NCBI GenBank assembly: GCA_013375395.1
Contig: JABXJW010000011.1
Coordinates: 1 to 35,261 of the forward strand
Direction of reading: 5' to 3'
From: Desulfobacterales bacterium
GTDB taxonomy: Bacteria; Desulfobacterota; Desulfobacteria; Desulfobacterales; C00003060
Length of the DNA stretch: 35,261 nucleotides
Shown here: positions 22,392-29,597 of the stretch, piece by piece
Numbering within the stretch: the first letter of the stretch is position 1
How the letters are laid out: each line of letters begins with the position of its first letter
Made by a program: the position numbers and the translations under genes
Notes under the pieces: generated by a model
Seen by the model: only the letters and a program-made list of their open reading frames with translations
Databases searched by the model: none
Told to the model about the DNA's origin: nothing

Positions 22392-22634
22392 CTACAAAAG
22401 CTCCATATATTTCCTGCCGGTTTCAGTTATCGCATAAATCCCTCTCGCAATGCGTACAATGTATTCCTTTTTAAGCAAATATCGAAACCTGTTGCAGAAT
22501 CTGCCGTAAGTGGCCCAGGGATGACAGCTGGCTAAGACCTTTTTTTCAATGTCTTTCCTTCGCAGTTTTCCTTTAGAAAGAATTTCAAGTATTGTTTTAT
22601 CGAGCATATCCTGTTCTTCTCTGTGCTTGCTCAT
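22392..22634 (-). CDS. Winged-helix protein (80 aa)
   Basis: A compact wHTH: helix LDKTILEILSKG, second helix RRKDIEKKVLA, recognition region WATYGRFCNRFRYLLKKEYI and a wing ending in GIYAITETGRKYMELL. It starts with an ATGA overlap and is the last gene of the head operon. Situated just before the tail promoter dyad at 22275-22302, it could regulate that promoter; this is inference. Confidence 0.72.
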   Translation of the reverse strand: MSKHREEQDMLDKTILEILSKGKLRRKDIEKKVLASCHPWATYGRFCNRFRYLLKKEYIVRIARGIYAITETGRKYMELL

Positions 22635-22915
22635 TGTAGACTTACCTCCACGGGCATTCGCGCCGAGTAATATCTGCAGGTTGAGCAGTAGTAAAGAATC
22701 TTCACGGGCGATTCTGTGTCGCCTACTGCTGTATCGGATTCTATTGGCCCGTATGTTGAAGGCGATAGGTCAGGTGTGTACGGCTCCATTTTGTTGTCGC
22801 ATAATGGGCAGTATTGGAAACAGTCACATACTGCATAGTCAGTTGGTCGTCTTCTTCGCAGTGTCCTACCGCATTCTGGGCAAGTACCTTCGGCGTAGCC
22901 TATTTTTACGCTCAT
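22631..22915 (-). CDS. Multi-zinc-ribbon protein (94 aa)
   Basis: Start at 22915 overlaps the previous stop (ATGA); the open frame continues upstream to 22954 but inside the previous gene. Cysteines occur in CPECG, CDC, CPLC and CSTC groups, enough for two zinc sites. The middle is Arg-rich (TLRRRRPTD). No family recognised. It lies between a structural gene and the wHTH gene. Confidence 0.6.
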   Translation of the reverse strand: MSVKIGYAEGTCPECGRTLRRRRPTDYAVCDCFQYCPLCDNKMEPYTPDLSPSTYGPIESDTAVGDTESPVKILYYCSTCRYYSARMPVEVSLQ

Positions 22916-23208
22916 GGCGCAGTCACTTCGAACTGCTTGACCTGGACGCCCCACCTGTCCACGGGGTCTGACAGCTTCTTTGCTTTGGCTATGAGTTTCC
23001 AGGGCCCGGTCTCGCCGTCCTCCGGGACCAGGTAGTCGTATCGGTAGACTCCTTCCGAGACTATACTCAAATCATCTTCCGCCAAAGTCTCTTTTGTGAC
23101 ACCTTTGGAGTCTTTGATTATCCATTCTTGCGTGTCCGGCGTCAGAAGTGTTTCGTCGATGTCTCTCCAGGTCACCCGCAGCGTCTTGGTCGCTCCCAAA
23201 TACACCAT
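22912..23208 (-). CDS. Hypothetical beta-rich virion protein (98 aa)
   Basis: ATG at 23208 is chosen because GAGGAGG lies about 11 nt upstream; a TTG at 23217 is too close to that site. The sequence (TLRVTWRDIDETL, TQEWIIKDSKGV, GVYRYDYLVP, GPWKLIAKAK) is a chain of strands like an immunoglobulin-type domain. Domains of this type are common in virion surface proteins. It follows the giant repeat protein and may attach to or support it. Confidence 0.6.
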   Translation of the reverse strand: MVYLGATKTLRVTWRDIDETLLTPDTQEWIIKDSKGVTKETLAEDDLSIVSEGVYRYDYLVPEDGETGPWKLIAKAKKLSDPVDRWGVQVKQFEVTAP

Positions 23209-23213
23209 TTTTC

Positions 23214-26200
23214 TCAATCCTCCTCTGGTATGATTTCAATATCTGCTGTGATCTCCGGCATCTCGATCTCTCCGCCGATCTCGTAAAAGTCTATTGTGCC
23301 TAGCAACAGCCCGAAGAACGGGGAGAAAGACGTGAAAATGTCTGTTCCTAAGCCGGCGTCAAAGAAGTTCTGGGGCCGGCGCAGCAAAAAGGCGTCTAAG
23401 CCTTCACCCAAATCCTGAAACCTTATTATCTTGTATGGAATGAGGAAAAGATCTGTTCCCTCCCCCAACTCCGCGAAATCAACCGATTTCATTGTCAGGA
23501 TCTTCGAAAAAACTTCTGCTCCATGTGCAGTATCGGCGAAAAACACTTGTCTGTACGCTGTTTCAAAAGCGTCGGTTCCCAGACCTGAATCTCCAAAGTC
23601 TGTGGTTTTAAATGCGAGAGCGAAGACATCAGTTCCCAGTCCAGATTCAATGAACTCCATTTCCCTATGTGGAATAGCAAATTCGTCTGTTCCCAATCCT
23701 TCTTCGGCGAAACCTTTTCCTTTGAAGAAAATCACAAAAGCGTCTGAGCCGTAACCGGATTCGAGAAATTGTTTCGGTACGACTCCGAATATTTGTTTCT
23801 GAAACAGGTCTGCTCCCGAACCCGTGTCACCGAACTCCTTTCCAAGAATCACTACAAAAACGTCTGCTCCTGAGCCTTCCTCTATGAACTTCATTTCTCT
23901 ATACGGTGTCACGAAACTGTCTGTTCCAAGACCGGAATCAACGAAAGGTAGGGCCTTATAGATTATTGCGAATATATCTGTTCCCGTTCCAGTATCATTG
24001 AAGAACTTATCTAACCAACCGACAAGTATCTGCTCGAATACGTCTGCCCCAGATCCCACATCAGCAAAATATTTGAAGACTGCTACTTTGAAAATATCAG
24101 ATCCAAGACCATCATCTGAGAAACCTAATCCTTTGAGTGGAATCACAAAAACTTCGATTCCTGAGGCCTCATCTGAAAACCCAAGTTCTCTGTATAACAT
24201 AGAAAACACGTCGGCCCCAGAACCGGAATCCGCAAAGCCCATGTCTCTGTAGGGAGTAGTGAAGATGTCTAGCCCTTCTCCAGCATCAAGGAATGCTAAT
24301 TGGTTAAGGAAAACTTTGAAGACTTCGCTTCCGATTCCAATATCAGAGAATCCTTTAGTCAGAAAAGGAATTGAAAATGCATCCGCTCCTTGCCCAATAT
24401 CAAGAAAGTCCATTTCCCTGTAGAGAATGTTAAAGGCGTCTGCTCCTTCACTAATGTCTGAGAAACCTTTCGACTGAATGCCAATCTGGAAAACATCGAT
24501 TCCATTTCCTGTATCCATGAAAAATCTGAGTACAATATTTGTGAAAGCGTCCGCTCCAGAGCCAATATCAGTGAATTTCACTTCCCTATATGGAGTCTCA
24601 AACGCATCAATTCCCTCTCCAACATCCGAAAACTGAGCCTTCAAGAACGTTATTATCTTGCTGAAAACGTCAAGTCCCTCTCCAACCTCGGTGAAGTACT
24701 TGTTCTGAAAAACTCCGAAAGTCTCCGAACCTAATCCTTGATCCAAGAAACCCATACCTTTAAACGGAATTTGAAAAGCCTCAATTCCACCACCAACTTC
24801 ACTGAAGGGAAAAGCCTTGAAAGGAGTCCCGAAAACTTCTGCTCCACCACCAATATCAGAAAAGTCTTTTTCAATGAGAGGAAACTCTTCTTCTCCCCAA
24901 CTTCCATGACTAGGCTCAGGTTCAGCGTACTTTCTGATCAGAATCCAGTCACAGTATAGATCATATTCCGAGTCTCTACAGTAGAATTGTGCACCGATAG
25001 TTCCTGTATCGGGATCCGCATCCCCGGTGTTAATTAGCGATTCGCTTACGCAATACTTTGCGGTTGTGCCGTTTCTTAGAATGTCATATCTTAACCAAGC
25101 ATCGAAGTAAATATTGCTAATAACGTCTTGGTCGAGATTCCCGTCGTCGTCTCTAGTATTTGTGAATCCCGACCCTTGATAATGTTGAAAAGTGGCTGAG
25201 GGATTTATGCCCCAAGTACCCCATCCGAGTTGAGTTATTTGTTGTGCAGCAGCCGTTTTTTCGAGTTTCGCAAAGAAACGTAAGGCTGTAAATGGTGATG
25301 CTCTATAAGGGGCTTTCGAACAGAAAGAGTATCTATAATTTCCCGGATTGCCTTCGACTTTAACTATGCTATCAGCAACAGTAACTTGCCCATCCGAAGC
25401 ATCTACATTCCAAATTGTGGGATTCAAACTATCGCCAAGGAAATCGTCAAATAAAGTGGGAAAGGTAGCTACTCCATCACTTGTTGTAGTCGCCTCTGAG
25501 TTACCATAGTAGATATAGATTGTTACTGAACCGGGACTCGCAGGAATAGTTGGAATCTTAACCCAAATGATAGCACGTCCACCATAATAATCGAAAGTTT
25601 CAAGCCAAGGGACAAGTTCCGTAGTGCCGTCGTCTTTAGTAAACCGCAAGTCCCCTCCATCAGTCTTCATCTTCTTAAACATATCCATGTAGCCTACTGC
25701 AGTTTCTAATGTTGCAGTCGTGTACCCAATGTGCCAAACTATTGCAGTACTACAAGCTGAATACCAGATTTTCACAGTTGAACCGCTTAGGATAAATGTT
25801 GACTTGTAAGCCAACAAACTATCCCATGCTCCGCCCTTTGGCTTCAACCACACTTCAGGATATAGATACCAGTCAATTGCGTCCATACTCCTTGCAAACA
25901 TTTGCCAACTTCCGCTTCCTGATTGCCCCAAATTGCAGACTGTCAGCATTGCCCAATATTCACTATGTGCACTTATCCAGCGAACCTCAAGATGCCAAAG
26001 TTCTTTGCCACTCGGCATTGCGCCATAGAGGTTGCAGGAACCCTCAGAACCCCACGTTTCGCCATCAGTAGAAGTTCGGTGTTTGAGAGTATTCGGTGAA
26101 TCTGCCGTGTTTCCATACCATAAGTGATAGGTGCTACCAACTTTTTCAACGGAAGGAGATATAAGATTACCGGGGCTTAAATCCAAGAGCAGAGTTCCAA

Positions 26201-26693
26201 GACCTGTTCCACCCCAATTCACACCATCACTGGATTTCTTCAGGTAAAGCCGATTATATGTGGCTGAGACTTTCCGATAATAGACCCAAAGTTCATCAGT
26301 AGCCTCATTATAGAACAAATTTGGATCGGTGTTTGGATTAGTAGCATCACGGGCAACAATGGGATTCGTCAGTCCAGTTGGAACTACCCAATTAACGCCA
26401 TCGTCACAAACCAAAATCTCGGGTGTTTCATAATCATCATTTTCTCCCGGATAAGGTGTCATTACCATCCAATATTTGTAGCCATTCCATCCGTCAGGGA
26501 AATAGAGTATGCTCGGATGAACACATTGACCGCTACCATCACTTGTTGGCGTGGTCTGAAAAGAAGCAGCGTTTTCTGGAAGGTCTGAGAATATGTCAAA
26601 AACGTGCTTAATCTGATAATCCGTCTGTTCCCCTGCTTCAGACCCTTCAATTTCGTGGCTTTTTCGGTAACTCCAACCAGTAAGCCAACCCAT
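23214..26693 (-). CDS. Giant virion protein: DUF2341 with inserted beta-propeller, lectin-like domain, 27 short repeats (1159 aa)
   Basis: The first residues WLTGWSYRKSHEI and a later block (GGDLRFTKDDGTTELVPW, IIWVKIPTIPASP, TIYIYYGN) are two halves of a DUF2341 domain. Between them, residues about 50-345 form a five-bladed propeller like GH43-type glycosidases (HPSILYFPDG, LWVYYRK, YHLWYG, STDGETWG, WMVMTP). Residues about 410-600 resemble a concanavalin-like fold. From about 609 to 1115 there are 27 copies of F-x-D-x-G-x-G-x-D-x-F. It is probably a surface fibre or adhesin that binds or cuts cell-surface sugars. Domain calls are by eye; glycosidase activity is not shown. Confidence 0.75.
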   Translation of the reverse strand: MGWLTGWSYRKSHEIEGSEAGEQTDYQIKHVFDIFSDLPENAASFQTTPTSDGSGQCVHPSILYFPDGWNGYKYWMVMTPYPGENDDYETPEILVCDDGVNWVVPTGLTNPIVARDATNPNTDPNLFYNEATDELWVYYRKVSATYNRLYLKKSSDGVNWGGTGLGTLLLDLSPGNLISPSVEKVGSTYHLWYGNTADSPNTLKHRTSTDGETWGSEGSCNLYGAMPSGKELWHLEVRWISAHSEYWAMLTVCNLGQSGSGSWQMFARSMDAIDWYLYPEVWLKPKGGAWDSLLAYKSTFILSGSTVKIWYSACSTAIVWHIGYTTATLETAVGYMDMFKKMKTDGGDLRFTKDDGTTELVPWLETFDYYGGRAIIWVKIPTIPASPGSVTIYIYYGNSEATTTSDGVATFPTLFDDFLGDSLNPTIWNVDASDGQVTVADSIVKVEGNPGNYRYSFCSKAPYRASPFTALRFFAKLEKTAAAQQITQLGWGTWGINPSATFQHYQGSGFTNTRDDDGNLDQDVISNIYFDAWLRYDILRNGTTAKYCVSESLINTGDADPDTGTIGAQFYCRDSEYDLYCDWILIRKYAEPEPSHGSWGEEEFPLIEKDFSDIGGGAEVFGTPFKAFPFSEVGGGIEAFQIPFKGMGFLDQGLGSETFGVFQNKYFTEVGEGLDVFSKIITFLKAQFSDVGEGIDAFETPYREVKFTDIGSGADAFTNIVLRFFMDTGNGIDVFQIGIQSKGFSDISEGADAFNILYREMDFLDIGQGADAFSIPFLTKGFSDIGIGSEVFKVFLNQLAFLDAGEGLDIFTTPYRDMGFADSGSGADVFSMLYRELGFSDEASGIEVFVIPLKGLGFSDDGLGSDIFKVAVFKYFADVGSGADVFEQILVGWLDKFFNDTGTGTDIFAIIYKALPFVDSGLGTDSFVTPYREMKFIEEGSGADVFVVILGKEFGDTGSGADLFQKQIFGVVPKQFLESGYGSDAFVIFFKGKGFAEEGLGTDEFAIPHREMEFIESGLGTDVFALAFKTTDFGDSGLGTDAFETAYRQVFFADTAHGAEVFSKILTMKSVDFAELGEGTDLFLIPYKIIRFQDLGEGLDAFLLRRPQNFFDAGLGTDIFTSFSPFFGLLLGTIDFYEIGGEIEMPEITADIEIIPEED
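23330..24870 (-). repeat. 27 coding repeats of about 19 residues
   Basis: The repeat consensus is F-(S/A/L)-D-x-G-x-G-x-D-x-F followed by 8-11 variable residues, often PYREM or PFKG. Spacing is 18-22 residues. The Gly/Asp core is nearly fixed while the rest drifts. DNA repeats differ at third positions. Confidence 0.85.
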
Positions 26694-26935
26694 TAGTGAA
26701 CTCGATTTCCCTCTCTAACACCAGAGGAATCTCCTACAACTTTTCCAGATTTTTCTGGAACATCAACAACTACAATAATGCCGTAAGAACGTTGAATAAT
26801 ATCCACTACAGTCAAATGTCGTTTAACATGGAAGGCTTTCTTTGCTTCTGCACAACCGATGTCAATAACTTCACGCAAATCAATCGGTGCATCCCGCTTT
26901 GGTGGATGAATCAAAATAGTCTTAAACAACTTCAT
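26693..26935 (-). CDS. Hypothetical protein (80 aa)
   Basis: Alpha/beta protein with FKTILIHPPKRDAPIDL, a helix, then SYGIIVVVDVPEKSG. The last base of its stop is the A of the next ATG, so it is coupled to the giant virion protein. The ATG is preceded by GGAAGG with almost no spacing. No family recognised; it may assist folding or assembly of the large protein (context only). Confidence 0.55.
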   Translation of the reverse strand: MKLFKTILIHPPKRDAPIDLREVIDIGCAEAKKAFHVKRHLTVVDIIQRSYGIIVVVDVPEKSGKVVGDSSGVREGNRVH

Positions 26936-26950
26936 CCTTCCAAGTTTTCT

Positions 26951-26975
26951 GTACCCAAAAAAAAGAAGGGGGTAC
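26951..26975 (-). terminator. Hairpin with T-run between head genes and fibre genes
   Basis: GTACCC (26951-26956) and GGGTAC (26970-26975) are inverted copies; on the minus strand the loop holds eight T residues. It may partly terminate transcription or adjust the ratio of capsid to fibre gene products. No promoter is seen after it, so readthrough must serve the genes below. Confidence 0.5.
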
Positions 26976-26984
26976 GTAGAGAGT

Positions 26985-27488
26985 CTAACTCCACGTAATG
27001 GTTCCTGTCAGTCTCCAAGTCTGCCCTGTCGGCTTGGTCCCGAGGTTGGTGTTCTGCCTGCAGAGGTTCTTCCCGGTGTCGTCTGCGGCGTTCACTATGG
27101 TTTCTTCCAGCCAGGCCCATTCTGCTTCTCCATCAACGAAGTCTGACTGAAAGACAGAGTTTTGGGCTGATTTCTGCGGATACCCGGTGTTCATGCCCTT
27201 GTAGAGTTTGTTTGTTCCTAGCAAACCGGTCTGTGTGGCTACTGGGGCAGTTGCGTCGTCGCCTACCCCGATCCTAGTATTAGCCTCGTCCCACTTAGTT
27301 GGAGTTCCGAGCCCGCAGATCAGGTCTATGAGTTCGCCGATGCCTTCATTCAAGAGACACATAGATTCTTTTTCAACGGTTTCATAGGGTTCTATATCTT
27401 TCTCTTTGATTTCCTTGCCGTCCTTGGCCTTGAACTTCTCCAGTTTCCACGTTAGTTTCCCTTTCGCATGTTCCTGAAAGTCACTCAA
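26985..27488 (-). CDS. Virion structural protein (167 aa)
   Basis: TTG start at 27488 supported by GGAG 6 nt upstream. Contains CLLNEGIGELIDLICG, then IGVGDDATAPVATQTGLLGTN, KGMNTGYPQ, QSDFVDGEAEWAWLEETIV and GQTWRLTGTI. This array is typical of small virion surface proteins found next to capsid genes in many tailed viruses. The exact role is not known. It overlaps the previous gene by 8 nt. Confidence 0.65.
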   Translation of the reverse strand: MSDFQEHAKGKLTWKLEKFKAKDGKEIKEKDIEPYETVEKESMCLLNEGIGELIDLICGLGTPTKWDEANTRIGVGDDATAPVATQTGLLGTNKLYKGMNTGYPQKSAQNSVFQSDFVDGEAEWAWLEETIVNAADDTGKNLCRQNTNLGTKPTGQTWRLTGTITWS

Positions 27489-27672
27489 CTTCTACTCCAC
27501 TCCCTTCAACCAGGGCCATTAGGCTCTTCAGTTCCTTCAAAGATGTTACTGAAAGATCAAGTTCCGTTTCGTCCGTTCGAGATTCGGCCGTTACTGAACC
27601 GTCAACTTCCCTGAAGAGAATCCATTCAGCATTGGAGGCTAACTCCGTTCTTACTTTTTCTTGTTCTTCCAT
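27481..27672 (-). CDS. Hypothetical acidic protein (63 aa)
   Basis: Acidic ORF between two structural genes. It has EWILFREVDGSVTAE and ELDLSVTSLKELKSLMALV, a strand-then-helix pattern. Its stop lies inside the start of the next gene. It could be a small structural or assembly factor. No family recognised. Confidence 0.55.
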   Translation of the reverse strand: MEEQEKVRTELASNAEWILFREVDGSVTAESRTDETELDLSVTSLKELKSLMALVEGSGVEVE

Positions 27673-27688
27673 TTTGAGTCACCTTATT

Positions 27689-28090
27689 CTAGGCTGGTGT
27701 GCCTATGACTACGTAGTTTACGTTGGCTGCTACTGTGGCTGCAATAGGAGTAACGTTTGCTGATGTGCCGTTTACTGCTGTAGGCTTCCAGACTTTGAGA
27801 TCGATATGCCCGGCGACTGCGCCTTTAGCAGCGGAGACCCACATCGCGTCAGCAACTGGGTCACCCGCTAAAGATGCTACAACCCTGTCTATCACTGAGA
27901 ACTCCGCTGTGAGGTCCACGTCCAAGGTGCCGGTTACAGCCCCTTGGCCCATGTAGACTTTCTTGACTGAAAGCCCTGTTTCCAAGAGGAGAGTGCGTAT
28001 AATGTCGAAAGTGTCCTTGACAAATTCCGCGTCTTTGCTTCTGCTCTTGAACAGAGCGATTGCCGCTTGAAGATCAGAATAGTTTGTCAT
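27689..28090 (-). CDS. Structural protein next to major capsid protein (133 aa)
   Basis: ATG at 28090 with GGGGTA upstream; an in-frame TTG at 28096 is less likely. N-terminal helices (SDLQAAIALFKSRSKD) lead into a strand-rich part with GAVTGTLDVDLTAEF and HIDLKVWKPTAVNGT. The end, ANVNYVVIGTPA, is like receptor or decoration proteins. It directly follows the major capsid gene, so a capsid-associated role is likely but inferred. Confidence 0.6.
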   Translation of the reverse strand: MTNYSDLQAAIALFKSRSKDAEFVKDTFDIIRTLLLETGLSVKKVYMGQGAVTGTLDVDLTAEFSVIDRVVASLAGDPVADAMWVSAAKGAVAGHIDLKVWKPTAVNGTSANVTPIAATVAANVNYVVIGTPA

Positions 28091-28108
28091 TGTCAATACC
28101 CCGCTGTT

Positions 28109-29101
28109 CTAAGGCGTAACATCCAGTCTGCAGATTGCTTCTGTTCTCAACGTTCCAAGGCCGTATCGCCTAGTGCTTATGGCTCCTTGGTAGAGCTTCT
28201 CTTCGTACGGCTGCGTTGTGATGTCCCGTCTCATTGTGCATACTGCTGCTTTGTCCAGGTCAACTAGGTAGACCAAATCGGAAGCGTCAACCATCAGGTC
28301 GGTCTCTACGATCTTGAAGCCTAGGTATGTCTCTCCAAGGACACCTCTTGCTACATCAGCCTTGTCACCAAAGTAGAAAGCATTGATGAACTTGTCATCG
28401 TTCCACAGGTCTGCTATCTCGTTTGGATGAATGATCGCCGCGTCGGCTGTGAATCCTTCAGTTTTGAGCGTTGTCCAAGCGTTTACCAGATCGGCCCATG
28501 TAAGAGTTCCTGAAGCAGCCACATCTACATTCGCACCGCCGGCCAAGTCTGCCTCTGCTATGGCATCGTAAAGCGCTATAATGTCGGTTGTTAACTGCTC
28601 CTCTAGAAGCTGTCCACAGTCAGCAATTGCTCTCTGAAGAACTGCTAGTGGCATGTCTTCAATGTATGACTGGCTGAAAAGTGCGTCTTGTCCCCACTCA
28701 TATTCCAGAGTGATGTCAACCGGTGTAAAGCGCTCTGGCGATTGTATTGGTGGCCCTTCACTGATCCGCCATACTGAACCTCTTACTGCTAGGAAGAATC
28801 TTCGTAGTGGTTCGGTTACGTCAATCTTCCAGATAATATCGTCTGCTACAGCTATATTTGTCGCCGCTTCAATGACTAGATCATGAATGACGCCGAGCGC
28901 GTCGGCCTGTACATTCACAGCACTGACATCTGCGGTCAGACCTTCTCGAATGAATTTCTGATACAGCGCGTTTCCTCTAGTCTTCTCTAGAAAATGTTCC
29001 TGCCAGTCCAGGTCGTCCATCCTGTTGACGGACTCTTCCAGCCTGTTGACGTACTCGCCCGCTTCGATCTTCATTCTCGCTTCTCTAAGAATGTCCATCA
29101 T
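28109..29101 (-). CDS. HK97-fold major capsid protein (330 aa)
   Basis: Forms the icosahedral shell. Features include a long N-terminal helix, an E-loop-like region, TWADLVNAWTTLKTEGF then AIIHPNEIADLWND (P-domain helix and the usual capsid strand), GETYLGFKIVETDLM and the end ISTRRYGLGTLRTEAICRLDV. This succession is the HK97 major capsid pattern. The ATG at 29101 is chosen because GGTGATC is directly upstream and it follows the decoration gene stop; a frame from 29134 would overlap that gene. It lies after a protease-scaffold and a decoration gene. Confidence 0.85.
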   Translation of the reverse strand: MMDILREARMKIEAGEYVNRLEESVNRMDDLDWQEHFLEKTRGNALYQKFIREGLTADVSAVNVQADALGVIHDLVIEAATNIAVADDIIWKIDVTEPLRRFFLAVRGSVWRISEGPPIQSPERFTPVDITLEYEWGQDALFSQSYIEDMPLAVLQRAIADCGQLLEEQLTTDIIALYDAIAEADLAGGANVDVAASGTLTWADLVNAWTTLKTEGFTADAAIIHPNEIADLWNDDKFINAFYFGDKADVARGVLGETYLGFKIVETDLMVDASDLVYLVDLDKAAVCTMRRDITTQPYEEKLYQGAISTRRYGLGTLRTEAICRLDVTP

Positions 29102-29108
29102 GATCACC

Positions 29109-29516
29109 CTATATCGTGCACTGGATGCCGACAAATATGATGAACTCGTCGTCCTCTTCGCCTGCGCTCATCATCGCTTGCCCGCCTCCTACTCCTGTAG
29201 TCGCTGCTATCGCCTTGCCATTTGTGTCTGACGCTACTGGATCGCCTGCTGCTACGATTCCGCCTGCAAGCACCTTCACAAGCCCGAACTTCAGGAGAGG
29301 AACAAAGTCTCCGTCGTCTCCCGCTTTGAGGAAGACACCGTCGAATATTCCCGCTCCCGCTCCATCGGCGTGAGGTGGCCAGGTTTCGCCATCAGCGAGC
29401 GCCCCAAGTTGCCCCTTAGTTACGGTGCCGTCTAGCTCCACGGTGATTTTTACATCACCGGACATCAGTGATTCTCCAAGTTCTACCTCTGAAACCAAAT
29501 CTTCTGGTGCTGCCAT
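29109..29516 (-). CDS. Capsid decoration/stabilising protein, DUF2190-like (135 aa)
   Basis: Small beta-rich protein with ITVELDGTVTKGQLGAL, AAGDPVASDTNGKAIAATT and DDEFIIFVGIQ. The AGDPV-x-SD-x-NGKA motif with a late strand pair is typical of DUF2190-type cement proteins that bind capsid surfaces. It is directly upstream of the major capsid gene. About 80 nt without a gene lie between it and the protease-scaffold gene; nothing is seen there. Confidence 0.72.
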   Translation of the reverse strand: MAAPEDLVSEVELGESLMSGDVKITVELDGTVTKGQLGALADGETWPPHADGAGAGIFDGVFLKAGDDGDFVPLLKFGLVKVLAGGIVAAGDPVASDTNGKAIAATTGVGGGQAMMSAGEEDDEFIIFVGIQCTI

Positions 29517-29597
29517 ATTCTATCCCTCTTCTTATCCGTCTCCTTTCCCCGTTCCATCGCGGGTACTTTGGGCGTTGTCATCTAAGTGAATTGATGA

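Noticed and set aside
23330-24870. Regularly spaced DNA repeats resembling a CRISPR array
   Set aside because: The period is about 57 nt but units are coding, diverge at third codon positions and encode an obvious protein repeat.
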